From assembly GCA_032622095.1 (NCBI GenBank), contig CP136067.1, forward strand, positions 80,130,705-80,194,704: a stretch of 64,000 nucleotides of DNA, given 5' to 3'. How positions within the stretch are numbered: position 1 is the stretch's first letter; each line of letters starts with the position of its first letter. The stretch is from Siphonodentalium dalli (lineage: Eukaryota; Mollusca; Scaphopoda; Gadilida; Siphonodentaliidae). The position numbers and the translations under genes were made by a program. Positions 47,681-58,849 of this stretch are shown piece after piece. The notes below the pieces were generated by a model. That model was not told where the DNA came from and searched no databases. It saw only the letters and a list, made by a program, of their open reading frames with translations.

Positions 47681-47759
47681 CTTATGCAGTTTTTTGACAT
47701 TCCATTCAGCTGTTCCGTTATCATTTTGTCTGATAATTTAGCATGACATTTTTATTTAG

Positions 47760-47858
47760 GAAAAAGCAAAGCTTCTGACCTATGACTACAAGGATGTGAT
47801 AATAGAAGAGGATGCTCCCCCTGGTGGTGTTTACATCATTGTCTCCGGAATGGTGAGG
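47760..47858 (+). CDS. SLC9C1: SLC9C1 exon k: CNBD N-terminal beta strands
   Basis: The acceptor TTTTTATTTAG precedes 47760 and the donor GTGAGG|GTATGT follows 47858. Phase is 0 in, 0 out, 33 codons. It encodes KLLTYDYKDVIIEEDAPPGG, then VYIIVSGMVR. The pattern 'E-x2-P-x-G-V-Y-I-I-V-S-G-x-V' is the first half of the cyclic-nucleotide-binding fold, as in HCN channels and PKA regulatory subunits. It starts only 80 bases after the end of the 21-bp satellite. Confidence 0.92.
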
Positions 47859-48244
47859 GTATGTAATGCTGCTTCTATATGATCCATATTGCATTGTCCA
47901 CACATAAGTTTGTAACGCAGAATTGAAATCACCATGTATCCTATACCCCAGGACAACAGGACAAGACATAATATACATTTACAGGCAGGGTGGATGGTGC
48001 TTGACCAAACTTTTGCCACATGAAATTTTATTTTGCAATATTGAATTTAGTTGGGGAAAACTGCGGAAAAATTCTAAATTGAATATAAAGTGTATCCACA
48101 TAAAATAAATGCTTTTGACAAGCTAGTAGTAATATATATCAAATTAAAAGTATCTGTCATCAAAGCATACATATTATTTTGACTGTATCGGTTTTGGAGA
48201 CAAAGATCCACAAATTAATCCGTCGCCATCAACATTTTTTCCAG

Positions 48245-48421
48245 TTGGAAAGTACAAAAAGAATGATGATTGGACGGGTTCCAAACCCGATAGAGAGAAC
48301 GAGTCACCATCGGCCACCTACTATTATAGACTTCCTCACTGCTGGCCAGCTTATAGGTGAGATGGGATTGTTGACAAGGAAGCCGCGTAGTGCCACAGTG
48401 ACATGTGAGACGGCTGTCCAG
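48245..48421 (+). CDS. SLC9C1: SLC9C1 exon l: CNBD phosphate-binding cassette
   Basis: The acceptor ACATTTTTTCCAG precedes 48245 and the donor GTCCAG|GTAGGT follows 48421. Phase is 0 in, 0 out, 59 codons. A basic loop (TKRMMIGRVPNPIERTSHH) leads into TIIDFLTAGQLIGEMGLLTR and then KPRSATVTCE. The Glu of GEM and the Arg of PRSATV are the residues that grip the ribose and cyclic phosphate in this fold, and both are present. The Ser next to the Arg is permissive for either cAMP or cGMP. Sea urchin sNHE is known to bind cyclic nucleotides here; ligand choice cannot be read from sequence. Confidence 0.93.
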
Positions 48422-48719
48422 GTAGGTGTGCTTCATGTTTTTACTACAGTAAAAAAAAAAAATGTAAAACCTCTCCAAACTGGTCCCTCTATAACCTGAA
48501 TCATTGCAGGTCCATATCGAATGAACTGTCTGGTCTCAAATCCATCTCTTTCTCGAACACCTCAGAAATAGGTAAATTATTTAAAGCCTCATTGCATGCA
48601 TTGTATACCACACTTATTACCATCCAAAGTGTTGGTTGGGATTGTGACACATATAGAACAGAACTGGTGTGTCAATATCATGCAGGAATGGAGAAAATAC
48701 CCTTATTATACACCAAAAA

Positions 48720-49170
48720 GGTTGTATTATGTAATCACTCTCTCCGTCCGTCTGTCCGTCCATTATCATTTTTGGTTTCCGATTGATAACTCCAGTTTGG
48801 GTTATTTTATCTCAACCAAAGTTGGAACGTGCATTCCCCAGTTAAAAATACAGGTCAAATTTGAATATGGGTTTATAATTTGACAGATTTCATATCATTT
48901 GGGTTTTCGACTGATAACTCCTGTTTGGATTATTTGATCTGAACCAAAGATGTTATGTCTGTCTCCCAGCAAAAAATACTGGCCAAGTTTGAATATGGAT
49001 TCTGTCCAGTTAGTTTCATATGAGTTATGGCCCTTTTTCAACTTAGGATTTGACTGCATTGTGGCATTGAATTTAGGGGCATATCAGATATTCTTTGTAA
49101 GCTCAAGTTGTTATTTTATTTTGCAGTAGTACAAATCGAAGTGGCTAATATGCGTATTTTGCTACGCCCT
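48720..49170. repeat. Dispersed repeat with two internal units
   Basis: It begins at a (GTCC)n-like stretch (CCGTCCGTCTGTCCGTCC) and contains TTGATAACTCCAGTTTGGGT and CTGATAACTCCTGTTTGGAT about 127 bases apart. It ends near CTACGCCCTAGCGATGCTCT, a common end of mollusc dispersed repeats. Not coding. Confidence 0.55.
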
Positions 49171-49339
49171 AGCGATGCTCTTGTTATTTATGCCAAATGT
49201 CTGAAAAGTTAAGAAAGTTGTGGAAAATATTGAACATATGGTGCAATTGGGGGAAATCATAATGATGCAGGGAATACACATCCCATCTTTGATTATAATT
49301 CAAGCGTTTGTGGAAAAAACAGGATCAATTGAGCTTTAA

Positions 49340-49505
49340 CCGTTCCATGATTGGAGCTTCCTGAAATTTTGCAGAAAATCTATGATTACCTTGACCTTGT
49401 AAGCCAGTGCATTCTCTCCCTATTGGAGATTTGCATATACAAGAGAGTGCACTGGCACATGACCTGTAATGCTGCACCAGCATGTCATGTCATGTCATGA
49501 AAGGG
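49340..49505. mobile_element. Family B MITE copy (TTAA on both sides)
   Basis: TTAA at 49336-49339 and 49506-49509 flank CCGTTCCATGATTGGAGC at the left and TCATGTCATGAAAGGG at the right, inverted counterparts. The interior contains CATATACAAGAGAGTGCACT and ACCTTGACCTTGTAAGCC, shared with the other copies. Confidence 0.65.
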
Positions 49506-49509
49506 TTAA

Positions 49510-51863
49510 ATAATAATTAATACTGTGTATATCATCTCATTTTACAACGTAATTGTTGTTTGCATTATTTTCAAATTGTTGCTTTCAGATAATGCTTTGT
49601 TTATTTATCTGGTGCATTTGTATTACTCGTTGCTTAAATAATGAACCCTACAATTCCCACTAGCAATAAAAAAAAATCAACTTATATTGGTGCTCCAGGC
49701 TTTTGAGTGAACGGACTCTGCTATCAATTGATTGGTCTGGCTCTTCCTTCATTTATACCTGCTCTTCCAATAACCACCTGCCAATTGACCTGATGTTACA
49801 GTTAAAAAAAACTTTAACTAATAAAGTGTAACACAATAATTATTCCGAAATTGGAAAAAAAATAAATATAACTTTTGGTATATTCAGGCAGATTTTGGAA
49901 ATATTAGACGAGAATTCCAGTACTGGTACTTTATAATCTGTAAAAATGGCATGATTATTCTAACATTGTGTTTCATATCGCAGGAATTGAATTAGTATAT
50001 TCCCCATTAAACTGCCCTAAATGATATAAACCTTCCGACTATACTTGACCAGAAATCAACAACGTGTTGATATGGAACAGTATTGATATTTAATAAAGCA
50101 TCAACAACTGAATATAAGCTCTTTATATCAATTTGAAACCCAGCTCTTTTGTTCTACCTCGACCTTCTATTGCTCTGAATGGGCACTTTATACTATATGC
50201 TTCAACATAATTCGCTTCTAACACCAGCCCACAATAACAAACATCTGCATAGTGCTTATAACTCCAACGTAATACAATTCCTTGTCTGAAAAGGCAGCAT
50301 GTTAATTTGCATACCAGTTGTATCTAATAACATGTCATAATAACAGAGTTTATACTGTTCTTCTCCTGTGAAGAACGATATTACTTTGACAATTTGCGAG
50401 TTCAAATTATCCTAATATGCAATCGTGCCTAAAATACTGATATTTGCATTGATAGTATATTACATATATATACTACATTATATTTACAGTGAAAACAAAT
50501 ATCTTATTATATCTTTGCATATATCAACGTTTAGTTTCGAACAAAGCTGTTCTGGACAGCTGTATATATGCCTATACAATAATTGTTATCATGACAAGAG
50601 TCCACGTGCAACCACCGCTCACATGATTCGTGTCAATGTGCGTGGTTTTGTTCTCAGCCAGGGACTATTTTGTATTATATGTCTCATTTATTGAGATTTA
50701 TCAGAATAGTTCATCGGTATGTAAATATAATTCATCGTTGTATATTTCAAACCTGTGTTTTAACTCAGTTAATGGACTCACGACTAGACATTTGGAAACT
50801 TAATCTAGTTTCCCAATGTTCAGTCGCCCGTCCATTAACCCTGACAGAAAACTTGCCATGTAAATCAATACGTCAAATGATGTTATTAAGGGTTGCGCAA
50901 GAAAGCCATATAAGAGTAAAAGTTGCATCATTAAATTTGCGTCTTAATCACTTTTTGTAATCGCAGCTTCATGTTTCATAATGGCGCTAATTTCTACAAA
51001 CCGATCAGAAGGGTAAGTCCGAAGGGTATTCAGTTTGGAGCGATTTTACTGTAATAACGACTCCACCTCGATCATAGGGTCATGTCAAAGTAATGTGCGT
51101 TCATGTGAGATCACAGATATCTTACAATTTGTATCCTTGAAAATTTCGAGCAGATACACTTTTTCCCGAAAAAATTACATCACTTACTGTAGGCTGCTGG
51201 ACATACATCACAGATGATTTGTACAAAGATGTTTTATACCCTCAGACATTTTGTTCTAGGTGTTCTATATAATAGAGGTCTGGAAGTTTCTTACATGAAG
51301 ATTATTTGGACAATTTGTAACATGCATCACATAACTTTATGAATATTTACCCTATCAATCGGACTATTTTCCTTTAACTCCCAAATGTGATGGAAAGGGG
51401 GGGGGGGGTCGTTCTATATTATTTACATATTACCATACTGATAAGGAAAAAACTTCTCTGATTGCTCAAACCACAATCACCAGTCTCTGAATGTGAGTGA
51501 AGCTCTTTATATGATTTATCCATTTGCGTTCATACTTTGCTGTAAGTGTGTTTTAATTATAATCACATGAAAATAGAAGTTAAGTGGGAATCTGGATTTA
51601 GTCAGATGAATTTTTTTAGTTTAATACTATTTTCTTCTTTAATAGAAGTTGCTGATTTTGGTTTCTGGATGATTACTGCATTTACTACAGTTATCCTTTC
51701 AAATTCTGTATATGGATTATGCATATAAAATACAAGTCAAGTTTAGATCTAGGTTTGATCCAATGAACTGACATGATAAAAGCTGCGATTGGTGTTTTTT
51801 TTTCTTCTATTTTAAAAAATTACATGATAAAGGCTAATATTGAGTTTTGTTTGTCATTTTTAG
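49510..51863. other. Intron, no gene seen
   Basis: No supported gene or complete mobile element. A G run of about 12 occurs at about 51397-51408. Short ORFs at 50425-50960 and 51546-51728 show no domain and no splice-consistent link to the host gene. Confidence 0.55.
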
Positions 51864-52004
51864 CTATTGTTTATCAGTCTTGACGACATGATAAAGGCTA
51901 TGATTGAGTTTGACGATGCTGATCCTCCATTGGAGGAAAGATTATGGCATGTGTGTGCAAACAGAATCGCACTGACAATTCTCATGCAAGAACTAGCATT
52001 CCAG
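51864..52004 (+). CDS. SLC9C1: SLC9C1 exon m: CNBD C-terminal helices
   Basis: The acceptor GTCATTTTTAG precedes 51864 and the donor TTCCAG|GTAAAA follows 52004. Phase is 0 in, 0 out, 47 codons. It encodes LLFISLDDMIKAMIEF (the 'V-x-x-I-S-x-D/E-x-x-x-x-A' entry to the lid helix), then PPLEERLWHVCANRIALTIL. This completes the cyclic-nucleotide-binding domain and starts the downstream helices. Confidence 0.92.
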
Positions 52005-52099
52005 GTAAAACACTATATCCCAATCATTTACATAAACTCATTAGGCAACACAAAGTCAAAGTTTTCAATCGCATAAAATCATAAATGTTTATTGTTTGT

Positions 52100-52460
52100 T
52101 TCATAATGTTAATAATAATAACTAGTTTTATATAGCGCTTAACCTGCCAACCTGCTCTAAAACGATCCATACATATTATCCCTGGCGATAGAGCGCTATG
52201 ACGGAAATTTCATTGTGCATCCTCTGAAGAGGATGCCATCCGGGCTGCAACACATTTATTTAGATGCGTGTGCATCAGGATTATTCATTCTGACAACATC
52301 CATCGAGACTCCGCTGAGTACTCAATTAACACATGATTGATGTGAAGTCAACCCAACGGCTGCATACTGATTAGTCTGACCAAGCCACTGTTATGGGAAA
52401 CTCAATAGTCCATTGACGGGCTGCAAACTCATCTCGCTCTGTTGACAGCGAAGTCAAGTC
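52100..52460. repeat. SINE-like or dispersed repeat with TATATAGCGCTTA
   Basis: AGTTTTATATAGCGCTTAAC near 52123 and GCGATAGAGCGCTATGACGG near 52184 form a small inverted motif typical of dispersed invertebrate repeats. The rest (GAGACTCCGCTGAGTACTCA, CATGATTGATGTGAAGTCAA) looks like repeat body. There is no convincing RNA polymerase III box pair. Confidence 0.35.
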
Positions 52461-52808
52461 AGACATGCTCTCCAAACTAAAAAGGAGCAGTTCTAGCATA
52501 ATCCGCTCCCTAAGGCGACAGCAATTTAACTGCTTTGTTTACGAACCCGCCGACAACTTTTTAAGGAAAATCGCAAAAAAAAAAAAAAATTATTTTGGCG
52601 ATGGAAAATTAACAATCACGTTTGATACTTGTGAATTTCTTGATCTATTGCATTTCTAGTAATTCCCGACAGTTATCTTTTAGATATGTGATTTATTATG
52701 GCATTGGATTCTCATTCCGGCGCACGTTCAACGTTTTTTGTGTATCGTGTAGCGCAATTGGGGACATCTGCGGAGTCCGGATTCCTACTTTTTGAATGGT
52801 GCTAAGGG

Positions 52809-53114
52809 CGATTATCGCAATACGATAGGGGAATGTTCACCATGTGCTTAACGTAACTATCACAATTATAACGTACTCTGGTAACAACTTGTCGCCAATT
52901 TCATGCTTAAGAAATTTAAAACATATCATCTTCGGCTTGTTTTATTTTATTTTTATGAAAAAGGAACACATGGTGTGATAAATATCTTTATAACGACAAA
53001 TAGAATCAAATTAGCCATTTTCCCGTGAAACCTAGGACAGGCAAGGTAGGTAAAAAAATTGGTGATATCTGAGTACGAACGTCGGAGTGTTCCCCTATCG
53101 TAATGCGATAATCG
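52809..53114. mobile_element. MITE with 26-base inverted termini
   Basis: CGATTATCGCAATACGATAG at 52809 is inverted at the right end (CTATCGTAATGCGATAATCG, ending 53114), with the pairing extended by GGGGAA / TTCCCC and one mismatch. The 306-base body lacks an ORF. A partial relative lies at 42590-42850. Target duplication unclear. Confidence 0.65.
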
Positions 53115-53264
53115 TCAACCAATAATTAACTACGGAAGTGAATTACTGAAATCGAAACTGAAACCGTGAAAGCATGTCTGCTGATCGAAAGACACCTGAT
53201 ACATGTGATACGTTATTAAAGGATGACATCATGTTTATTTGATTTGTACATCATATCTAAATAA

Positions 53265-53887
53265 TTATACCCCCCGCAACGAAGTTAGGGGGGTATACTG
53301 GAATCAGCTTGTCCGTCCGTCCGTCCGTCCGTCGTCCGTCTGTCGTCCGTTCGTGGACACAAATTTGTCCGGAGTTTTTCTCAGTCGTTTTTCGATCAAT
53401 TTCCGTGAAACTTGGCACAGACATCAACCACCATGGGAACCTGTGCACCTGCGATTATGATGTCTGTCGGACTTTTTTTGGTGAAGTTATCCCCTTTTTC
53501 GACTTAGAAATATTTTTGCAACATGCATAATTTTGTCTGAGCTTTTAATCCTACATTTTTAGGTCAATGTTTTTTAATCTTGGCACAGATATTTAGTACC
53601 ATGGGAACTTGTGCACCTGCGATTATGATGTCTGTCCGACTTTTTTTTGTGGAGTTATTCCCATATTTCGACTTAGAACATTTTCGCTACATGCATAATT
53701 TTGTCCGAGCTTTTATTCCTACATTTTTCGGTCATTAGGTTTAAGATTAGAGTTGGGGTTGTGCACCTGCAATGGGAACTGTTATTTTATTATTTGAACT
53801 AAATGTTTACTGACATGTGAAACATCTTAGTATTTTAAAAACACGGGGGGTATCCTTAGTCCCATTGGGACAGTCACTCCTCTAGTT
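53265..53887. repeat. Mollusc-style dispersed repeat (CCCCCCGCAACGAAGTTAGG)
   Basis: It opens with a small palindrome, ACCCCCCGCAACGAAG...GGGGGGT, followed by a GTCCGTCC microsatellite. It carries two diverged internal units (TTGGCACAGA...CCATGGGAACCTGTGCACCTG at about 53412 and 53580). It ends near GGGGGTATCCTTAGTCCCAT and CTCCTCTAGTTTA. I associate this repeat type with mollusc genomes from general knowledge. Not coding. Confidence 0.6.
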
Positions 53888-54099
53888 TAAACTGGTCAAT
53901 TAATAGGGGAATGGTTTTTTGTGAGTGGGAAATTTATTTAACTTATGGGCTTCTGTAGTTCTGGCTTTTTCCAGATCAAATTTGGCTGTGGGATAGCCCT
54001 GTCGTACACTTGGGGATTTATTTAAAAAAGTAAACACATGACCTATGATTTTTCTTGCATTTTCGTGATCAACTGGTGTCAATCTAGCTGGGTAAACAT

Positions 54100-54635
54100 C
54101 ACTGGAGTGGCCTGTACTGTAGGCTTCAATTCAGTGAATTTGGCCGAAATGTTAACACTGTCGCCGATGGGAAACCATTTCGTTCAGTGATTCCTCTAAT
54201 GATGTTCCGATGCACGTATCTGTATCTGTAGAATATTACAGTGCAGGAACCAATTCTGGATGTAGACGCACTGGCCTAGGTGCTACCACGGCCGAGCAAC
54301 TTTATAACCCTGTGGTGACCCCAGTAACATTCTTTAACGTGCACACACCGAGGCGTGTACACGGGTCAGCCATTAATGTCCGCGCCCGATCGGACAGCAT
54401 ACTGCACCCATGACAACTTACCTGGACAAGTGTTGTAATGGGGGGAAGTCGGCATTTTGCATTCAGATCTTTATTCAGTGATTTTGAATGAGACTTTTCA
54501 GCCTGACATCTTGAACATGGTATCTGACCGAGTTCTGATTTTTGTCAGAATACCCTGATCAGGTTGCGATCCCCGGTCCGCTAGCACAAGAGACCAGTAC
54601 GCTACCTCTCGGCTACTGACTTCCCTTATATACGT
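54100..54635 (-). repeat. tRNA-derived SINE-like element(s), minus strand
   Basis: Read on the minus strand, about 54625-54565 resembles a tRNA: TAGCCGAGAGGTAGCGTACT fits a box A (TRGYNNARNNG) and GGGGATCGCAACC fits a box B. The region also contains TTCTTTAACGTGCACAC (plus strand, 54331), a phrase typical of conserved central domains in invertebrate SINEs. Whether one or two elements are present, and where they end, is unclear. It is not a functional tRNA gene, as the stem pairing is poor. Confidence 0.5.
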
Positions 54636-55341
54636 TGTCTCCGCGTGCCAAGCAAAATACATTGTCATTGAAGTCGAAAAAGTTAATAGGCCTACGGACA
54701 AAATGCATATTAAATAATGTGAACAAAGCTGTGCCTTTGATTCCAAAATAACTTTGTTAGAAATTCCACCAATTCTGTAGGGTATTCTTATTTCATTTTG
54801 TTGTTCAATATAGTTAAAGTTCACCTTCCCTTGATTTCTTCTGGCTATCTGAGTAACTTAATGTTTGACACAATTATCAACAGCAACTTACAGATTACAC
54901 CCTCAATGTGACATTTTGTTTAATATTTAATATGCAGACTATATACACTCAGTATTGGTATTCACAGGGAGTAAGTATCTCTGAATCTGAATTAATTTTG
55001 ATATATTAAATCCGCTTGTATAATATTCACCAATAGGATACACTCAAATTCAGCCACAGAAGTTTGGGGAAATAATGAATATCAGGTTTCGTGTTATTGT
55101 TTACATTTTATGAGAAGTTAATAAATGATATCTAAATGAATTAATGATGTTTAGTTCACCAGTGATCATGCGGGGGAAAGTCGTCGAATAATATGCCCAA
55201 GATATTTTTTTATTTTTTTTTTTAACCCTCCTCCATCTAGGGAATTTTCCACTCATGTTCGTAAACCAAGTCATTAAATTGTGGTGGCCTAATAGGCAAA
55301 CAACCACAATTTGTTTTTGTGTCTGTTTAGAAAATTTAACT

Positions 55342-55551
55342 TGCGCCAGTGGGTTGTATCTAGTCAAGACTGTGTTTGGTTGTATTGTGTGTGACCGTCC
55401 AATTGCGGTCTCTATTATAACAAACCAGGTTTTCTCTCTCTTGGTTTGAGTCGGAAATCTTGACCGCGTGTATTATTGTCTCATTCTAATAAATACTCAT
55501 TTGATTCATCTGTGTTGGTTACCCGACTATGTAACTACCAAAGTAATGGCG
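55342..55551 (+). repeat. 5' LTR of decayed element
   Basis: It matches 57827-58051 closely from CGCCAGTGGG to AATGGCG. The outermost bases differ (the 3' copy starts TGTGGTTACGCC, this one TTGCGCC), so the 5' edge may be eroded. Confidence 0.7.
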
Positions 55552-55760
55552 TGGTGGCAGCGTTGATATAAAACCTTCGTCTCCATTACATTGAACAAGG
55601 AAGTGACAGTCCACAAGTCGGAGTTGGGTGAACTACATTGCATATTTTCGACGCAGCAGCTGACCGACAGGGAAATTCCGCTGATAAGTATTCTTTCATT
55701 TGGGTGTTTCATTTTGGAACTAACACGTGGTCCGACTTTCGCGACGTACCAGTATAGAGC

Positions 55761-56537
55761 ATGGCATCTACACCCATTATAACACCGTGGTGTTTGACAA
55801 AGACAGAGACGGTAGCTTCAGTTAGAGAGTGGCGAAGTACCATCGTACGATCACTGTCAATGGACGACAATTTTGAACCATTCTTAGTTGAAGGTACTAC
55901 ATGGTTGATGAAAACAAAGGCCAATCCACTCAGAGGCTTTATCAGTGATGACGACAACATGCAAATAGACAGCCGCAGAAGTGCGAGTCAGAAAGTTGCT
56001 CTCTTAGAGGTAATGCTAGGACATATCGCAAGATATTGTCCAATAATTGCACGTTATTCTATCCTCAAAAGGTCGACCTCCATGAAAAGTATTTGGAGAA
56101 TGATTCGAGTACACTTTGGATTCTATTCGGTTGAGGAAACTTGTTATGCAGAGCCAGCAGAAGAGAAATTGGTAGTGCAACATAAAGAAATACATGTAAA
56201 TGTGTCCTGCTCGGATATTTTACCAGATAATATCGCTTCGTACCCACTTATCGAACAACATCAGAGGGTATGTGTTTGTACAACTGATCCATCAGGTCCA
56301 TCGTATGTGTATGGGCAGATTGGAAAGGAAGAAACAGGCGATTCCACATACTTGAGCCAGATCTCACGAGAAAAAGTGTCCATATACACTGGAATGACTG
56401 ATCTTAACGAACCCAACAGCGGTGACTTGTTGTTTGTCGAAGACGATCATTTGACTGCGAGATGTGACTACGTCAACTCACCAAGAATTGACTTATATTA
56501 TAACAACAAAATCGTGTGTGTGAGTCTTAAGACTTAA
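55761..56537 (+). pseudogene. Gag-like ORF (258 aa), truncated
   Basis: The ATG at 55761 opens MASTPIITPWCLTKTETVAS. The following part (VREWRSTIVRSLSMDDNFEP, WLMKTKANPLRGF, QKVALLEVMLGHIARYCPII, SIWRMIRVHFGF) resembles the conserved helical Gag region of a Ty3/gypsy-like group common in marine invertebrates (W..TI...L..D..F..FL..G..W and LMLGQIA.YCPVI). The usual long C-terminal part with a CCHC knuckle is missing. The frame ends in TAA just before a protease-like sequence in another frame. Confidence 0.5.
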
Positions 56538-57501
56538 GTCAGGTCAGGACATTAACTTGATTGATCGCTCGCTTGCTGAGGACCTCGGTATATGTATCAC
56601 TGAAGCAGACCACATTACTATCCCGATATATGATGGATTGCTGGTATCAGTTGTTGGTCATGCAAGTCTAACACTATCGCGTGGTGGATCCCTATTCTAC
56701 TTGGATGCGGTAGTCGCGGAAAATCTGAACATCGACATACTGGCAGGAGATTCATTCATGAACATCAATGAATTGACGATTAAACCAGAGAAGTCCATTG
56801 TTCTTGTTGACAATCATGTGTTTTATTCTTATGGCCATCACAACAGCAAGGAGATTCCACATGCATGTGAGTCTCTCGCAAAGATAAATGTTCGAACCCC
56901 AGCAAGCACAGCATTGGACATAAATGTATATTCCCTATACCCAAACGATCAATGTATGAAAGTGGAAGAAGATGGGTACTCTGAGGACTTGGATGATCGA
57001 TGCGTGAATGTTACATCCGACATGTCACATGGATATGGATTAATACAGCCAATAAATGCAATATCGACATACCCGATCGTAGTTGTTCCATCCATGAAAT
57101 ATACCAGCAAACACAGCTCGCACACATGGGATGAACTGAATATGGAGGCAAACGGATCCTTTGAGAGTGGCCAGTCTGTCGTGTCACACGGAGATAGCCC
57201 GAAACAGATACTTGTTACAAAACCTCAAGTGACGGAGAGCGGGAAGGAAGTTGTCAGTATTGGAATATCATGCAGGGTGTTTGTCAACTTTGTTGGTTCC
57301 CGAGTGAGCGATGACTGTATGAGTACACACCTGCGGGGGAAACATCTACACACAAACGTGATTACCGATACTAATGCATGTGCCAATCAGTCATTTAATG
57401 TCGATGATAACTCCAAAGTTAAACCATGGGACAGATATACATGTAATGCAGATTTGATCATAGGCAGGCATGTCAGTCGGTATAAAATGAGGAATCTATA
57501 A
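56524..57501 (+). pseudogene. Protease-like ORF with damaged active site
   Basis: The frame opens after a stop at 56521-56523. Its first residues (LKSGQDINLID) align by eye with the retropepsin pattern of Asp-Ser-Gly-Ala followed by hydrophobic residues, but the catalytic Asp position is Lys and the Ala is replaced. SLAEDLGI and DILAGDSFMNIN then fit a retropepsin fold, while the remaining two thirds are unrecognised. Substitution of the catalytic residue and the frame break from the upstream ORF show it is inactive. The ORF is open to TAA at 57501. Confidence 0.45.
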
Positions 57502-57826
57502 TCGGTTGCCTGTAGTGTTACGCACAACACAGTGTTACCATTGAAGCATGTAGTTTTCTTATGCACAAATTACCAACATTTTGTGCATGACGGATTGTAA
57601 TAGGAACAACTGGAATTTCAGACTGTAAGGATGTTCTTTAATTGTCGCAAGTCGGTCATGACTGATTCAAATTAGCTGGTGATATCAATCACGTGCTGAT
57701 CTATGTTTTACTTTGTCGATGTGTTTGTGTTCTTTTCTTCGTGTATAGCCAGTGTGACTAGCACGTCTATTATTTTTATTGACATTATATGATTCGATAA
57801 ACAAGGAGAGGAGAGGAGAGAAAGAA

Positions 57827-58051
57827 TGTGGTTACGCCAGTGGGTTGTATCTAGTCGAGACTGTGTTTGGTTGTATTGTGTGTGACCATCCAATTGCGGT
57901 CTCTATTATAACAAACCAGGTTTTCTCTCTCTTGGTTTGAGTCGGAAATCTTGACCGCGTGTATTATTGTCTCATTCTAATAAATACTCATTTGATCGAA
58001 TATTGTCATCAGTGTTGGTTACCCGACTATGTAACTACCAAAGTAATGGCG
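57827..58051 (+). repeat. 3' LTR of decayed element
   Basis: It begins TGTGGTTACGCC directly after a purine-rich tract (57801-57826) and ends around AATGGCG. It carries about ten extra bases (CGAATATTGT region) relative to the 5' copy. Confidence 0.7.
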
Positions 58052-58341
58052 TTGTGGATGCAAATATGAACATGGTAGCTGGAGACAATATGAAGAACCA
58101 GTGATTACCATTTTGTTTTGTGTTGTTTTTGTTTACCTTCTCCCAATAATTGCATTCTCATCATCTCATTCATTGTTACTCAGGGTTGGCCAACTTGTAC
58201 AATTGTGAATTGATCATGGTATGCCCAATTGATTGGGTTGGGAGGGACAAAGCCATAATCAATTGACAAATTATCCCCCTCAATAAACAACTCATAATTT
58301 ATCTTACTACTTTATTTATCTGAAGTATAATGATAAATATA

Positions 58342-58473
58342 CAGTAATGCCTTAAATAATCGAGAGAGCTTTCCGATGAATGGCAACAAGCCATATTTCC
58401 GACTAAATCCTGAAAAACTACCCATAAATATATTCTGCATTGGTTAAGGAGTCAATTATTTAGGGCATTACTA
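58342..58473. mobile_element. Fold-back MITE, family A copy 4 (shortened)
   Basis: The ends are TA|CAGTAATGCCTTAAATAATC and GGGCATTACTA|TA. The right arm is complete and the left arm is reduced, as in copy 2. It lies about 265 bases before exon n. Confidence 0.7.
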
Positions 58474-58737
58474 TAGGAATGCCCCTACGAGATTGGTCAA
58501 CTAGCACAAAGCACACCACCTAGGGTGATATTTAGCTCCCGCTGAATTTTCAAAAAGCCAAGCCTGACTTTTTCTGTTAAAGATAACATCGTCGTCATGA
58601 TCTTTGTCACATAATTGTTCAGTATTGAACATATTGAAACCTTCCCTGTTTTGATGTATTTCACTGTGTTTTCATTATGTCTTTACAACAGAATATGCTA
58701 CTAATCTTGTTAATCTGGTATATTTTGCTTTATACAG

Positions 58738-58849
58738 AGCTTGACGAAGGAGAAGATTAAACTGATGTTAGAATCTTCTTATCTGGCGGAAATTGAAGAT
58801 GATGCGTTCACAATAACTTCATCGATGTCCGACGTTGTCCTCGTTCATG
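58738..58849 (+). CDS. SLC9C1: SLC9C1 exon n: C-terminal domain, first part
   Basis: The acceptor TGCTTTATACAG precedes 58738 and the donor CATG|GTTTGT follows 58849. Phase is 0 in, 1 out. It encodes LTKEKIKLMLESSYLAEIED, then FTITSSMSDVVLVH. A helix followed by short strands fits the small beta-rich C-terminal domain of SLC9C1. The tandem AG (CAGAG) could allow acceptor slippage, but the other choice breaks the frame. Confidence 0.85.

Larger units (their letters stand above)
55342..58051 (+). mobile_element. Decayed gag-only LTR retrotransposon (2.7 kb)
   Basis: Direct repeats of about 210-220 bases (55342-55551 and 57827-58051) share CGCCAGTGGGTTGTATCTAG through TAACTACCAAAGTAATGGCG, with an indel of about ten bases. 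Each has a TCTATTATAAC promoter-like word and an AATAAA. TGGTGGCAGCG directly after the 5' copy is a candidate primer-binding site. The purine run AAGGAGAGGAGAGGAGAG before the 3' copy is a good polypurine tract. The interior holds a Gag-like ORF and a broken protease-like ORF but no reverse transcriptase, RNase H or integrase. Exact ends and target duplication are uncertain. Confidence 0.75.

Noticed and set aside
44035-47697. ORFs of 1220, 612 and 429 codons with heptad repeats (CHDKVPS / KYHHVMI)
   Set aside because: They are frames of a 21-bp satellite that is open in several frames on both strands; no start context, no non-repeat domain, and indels swap the frames.
54565-54625. Functional tRNA gene on the minus strand
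   Set aside because: Box A- and B-like motifs are present but the cloverleaf stems do not pair convincingly; a SINE head fits better.
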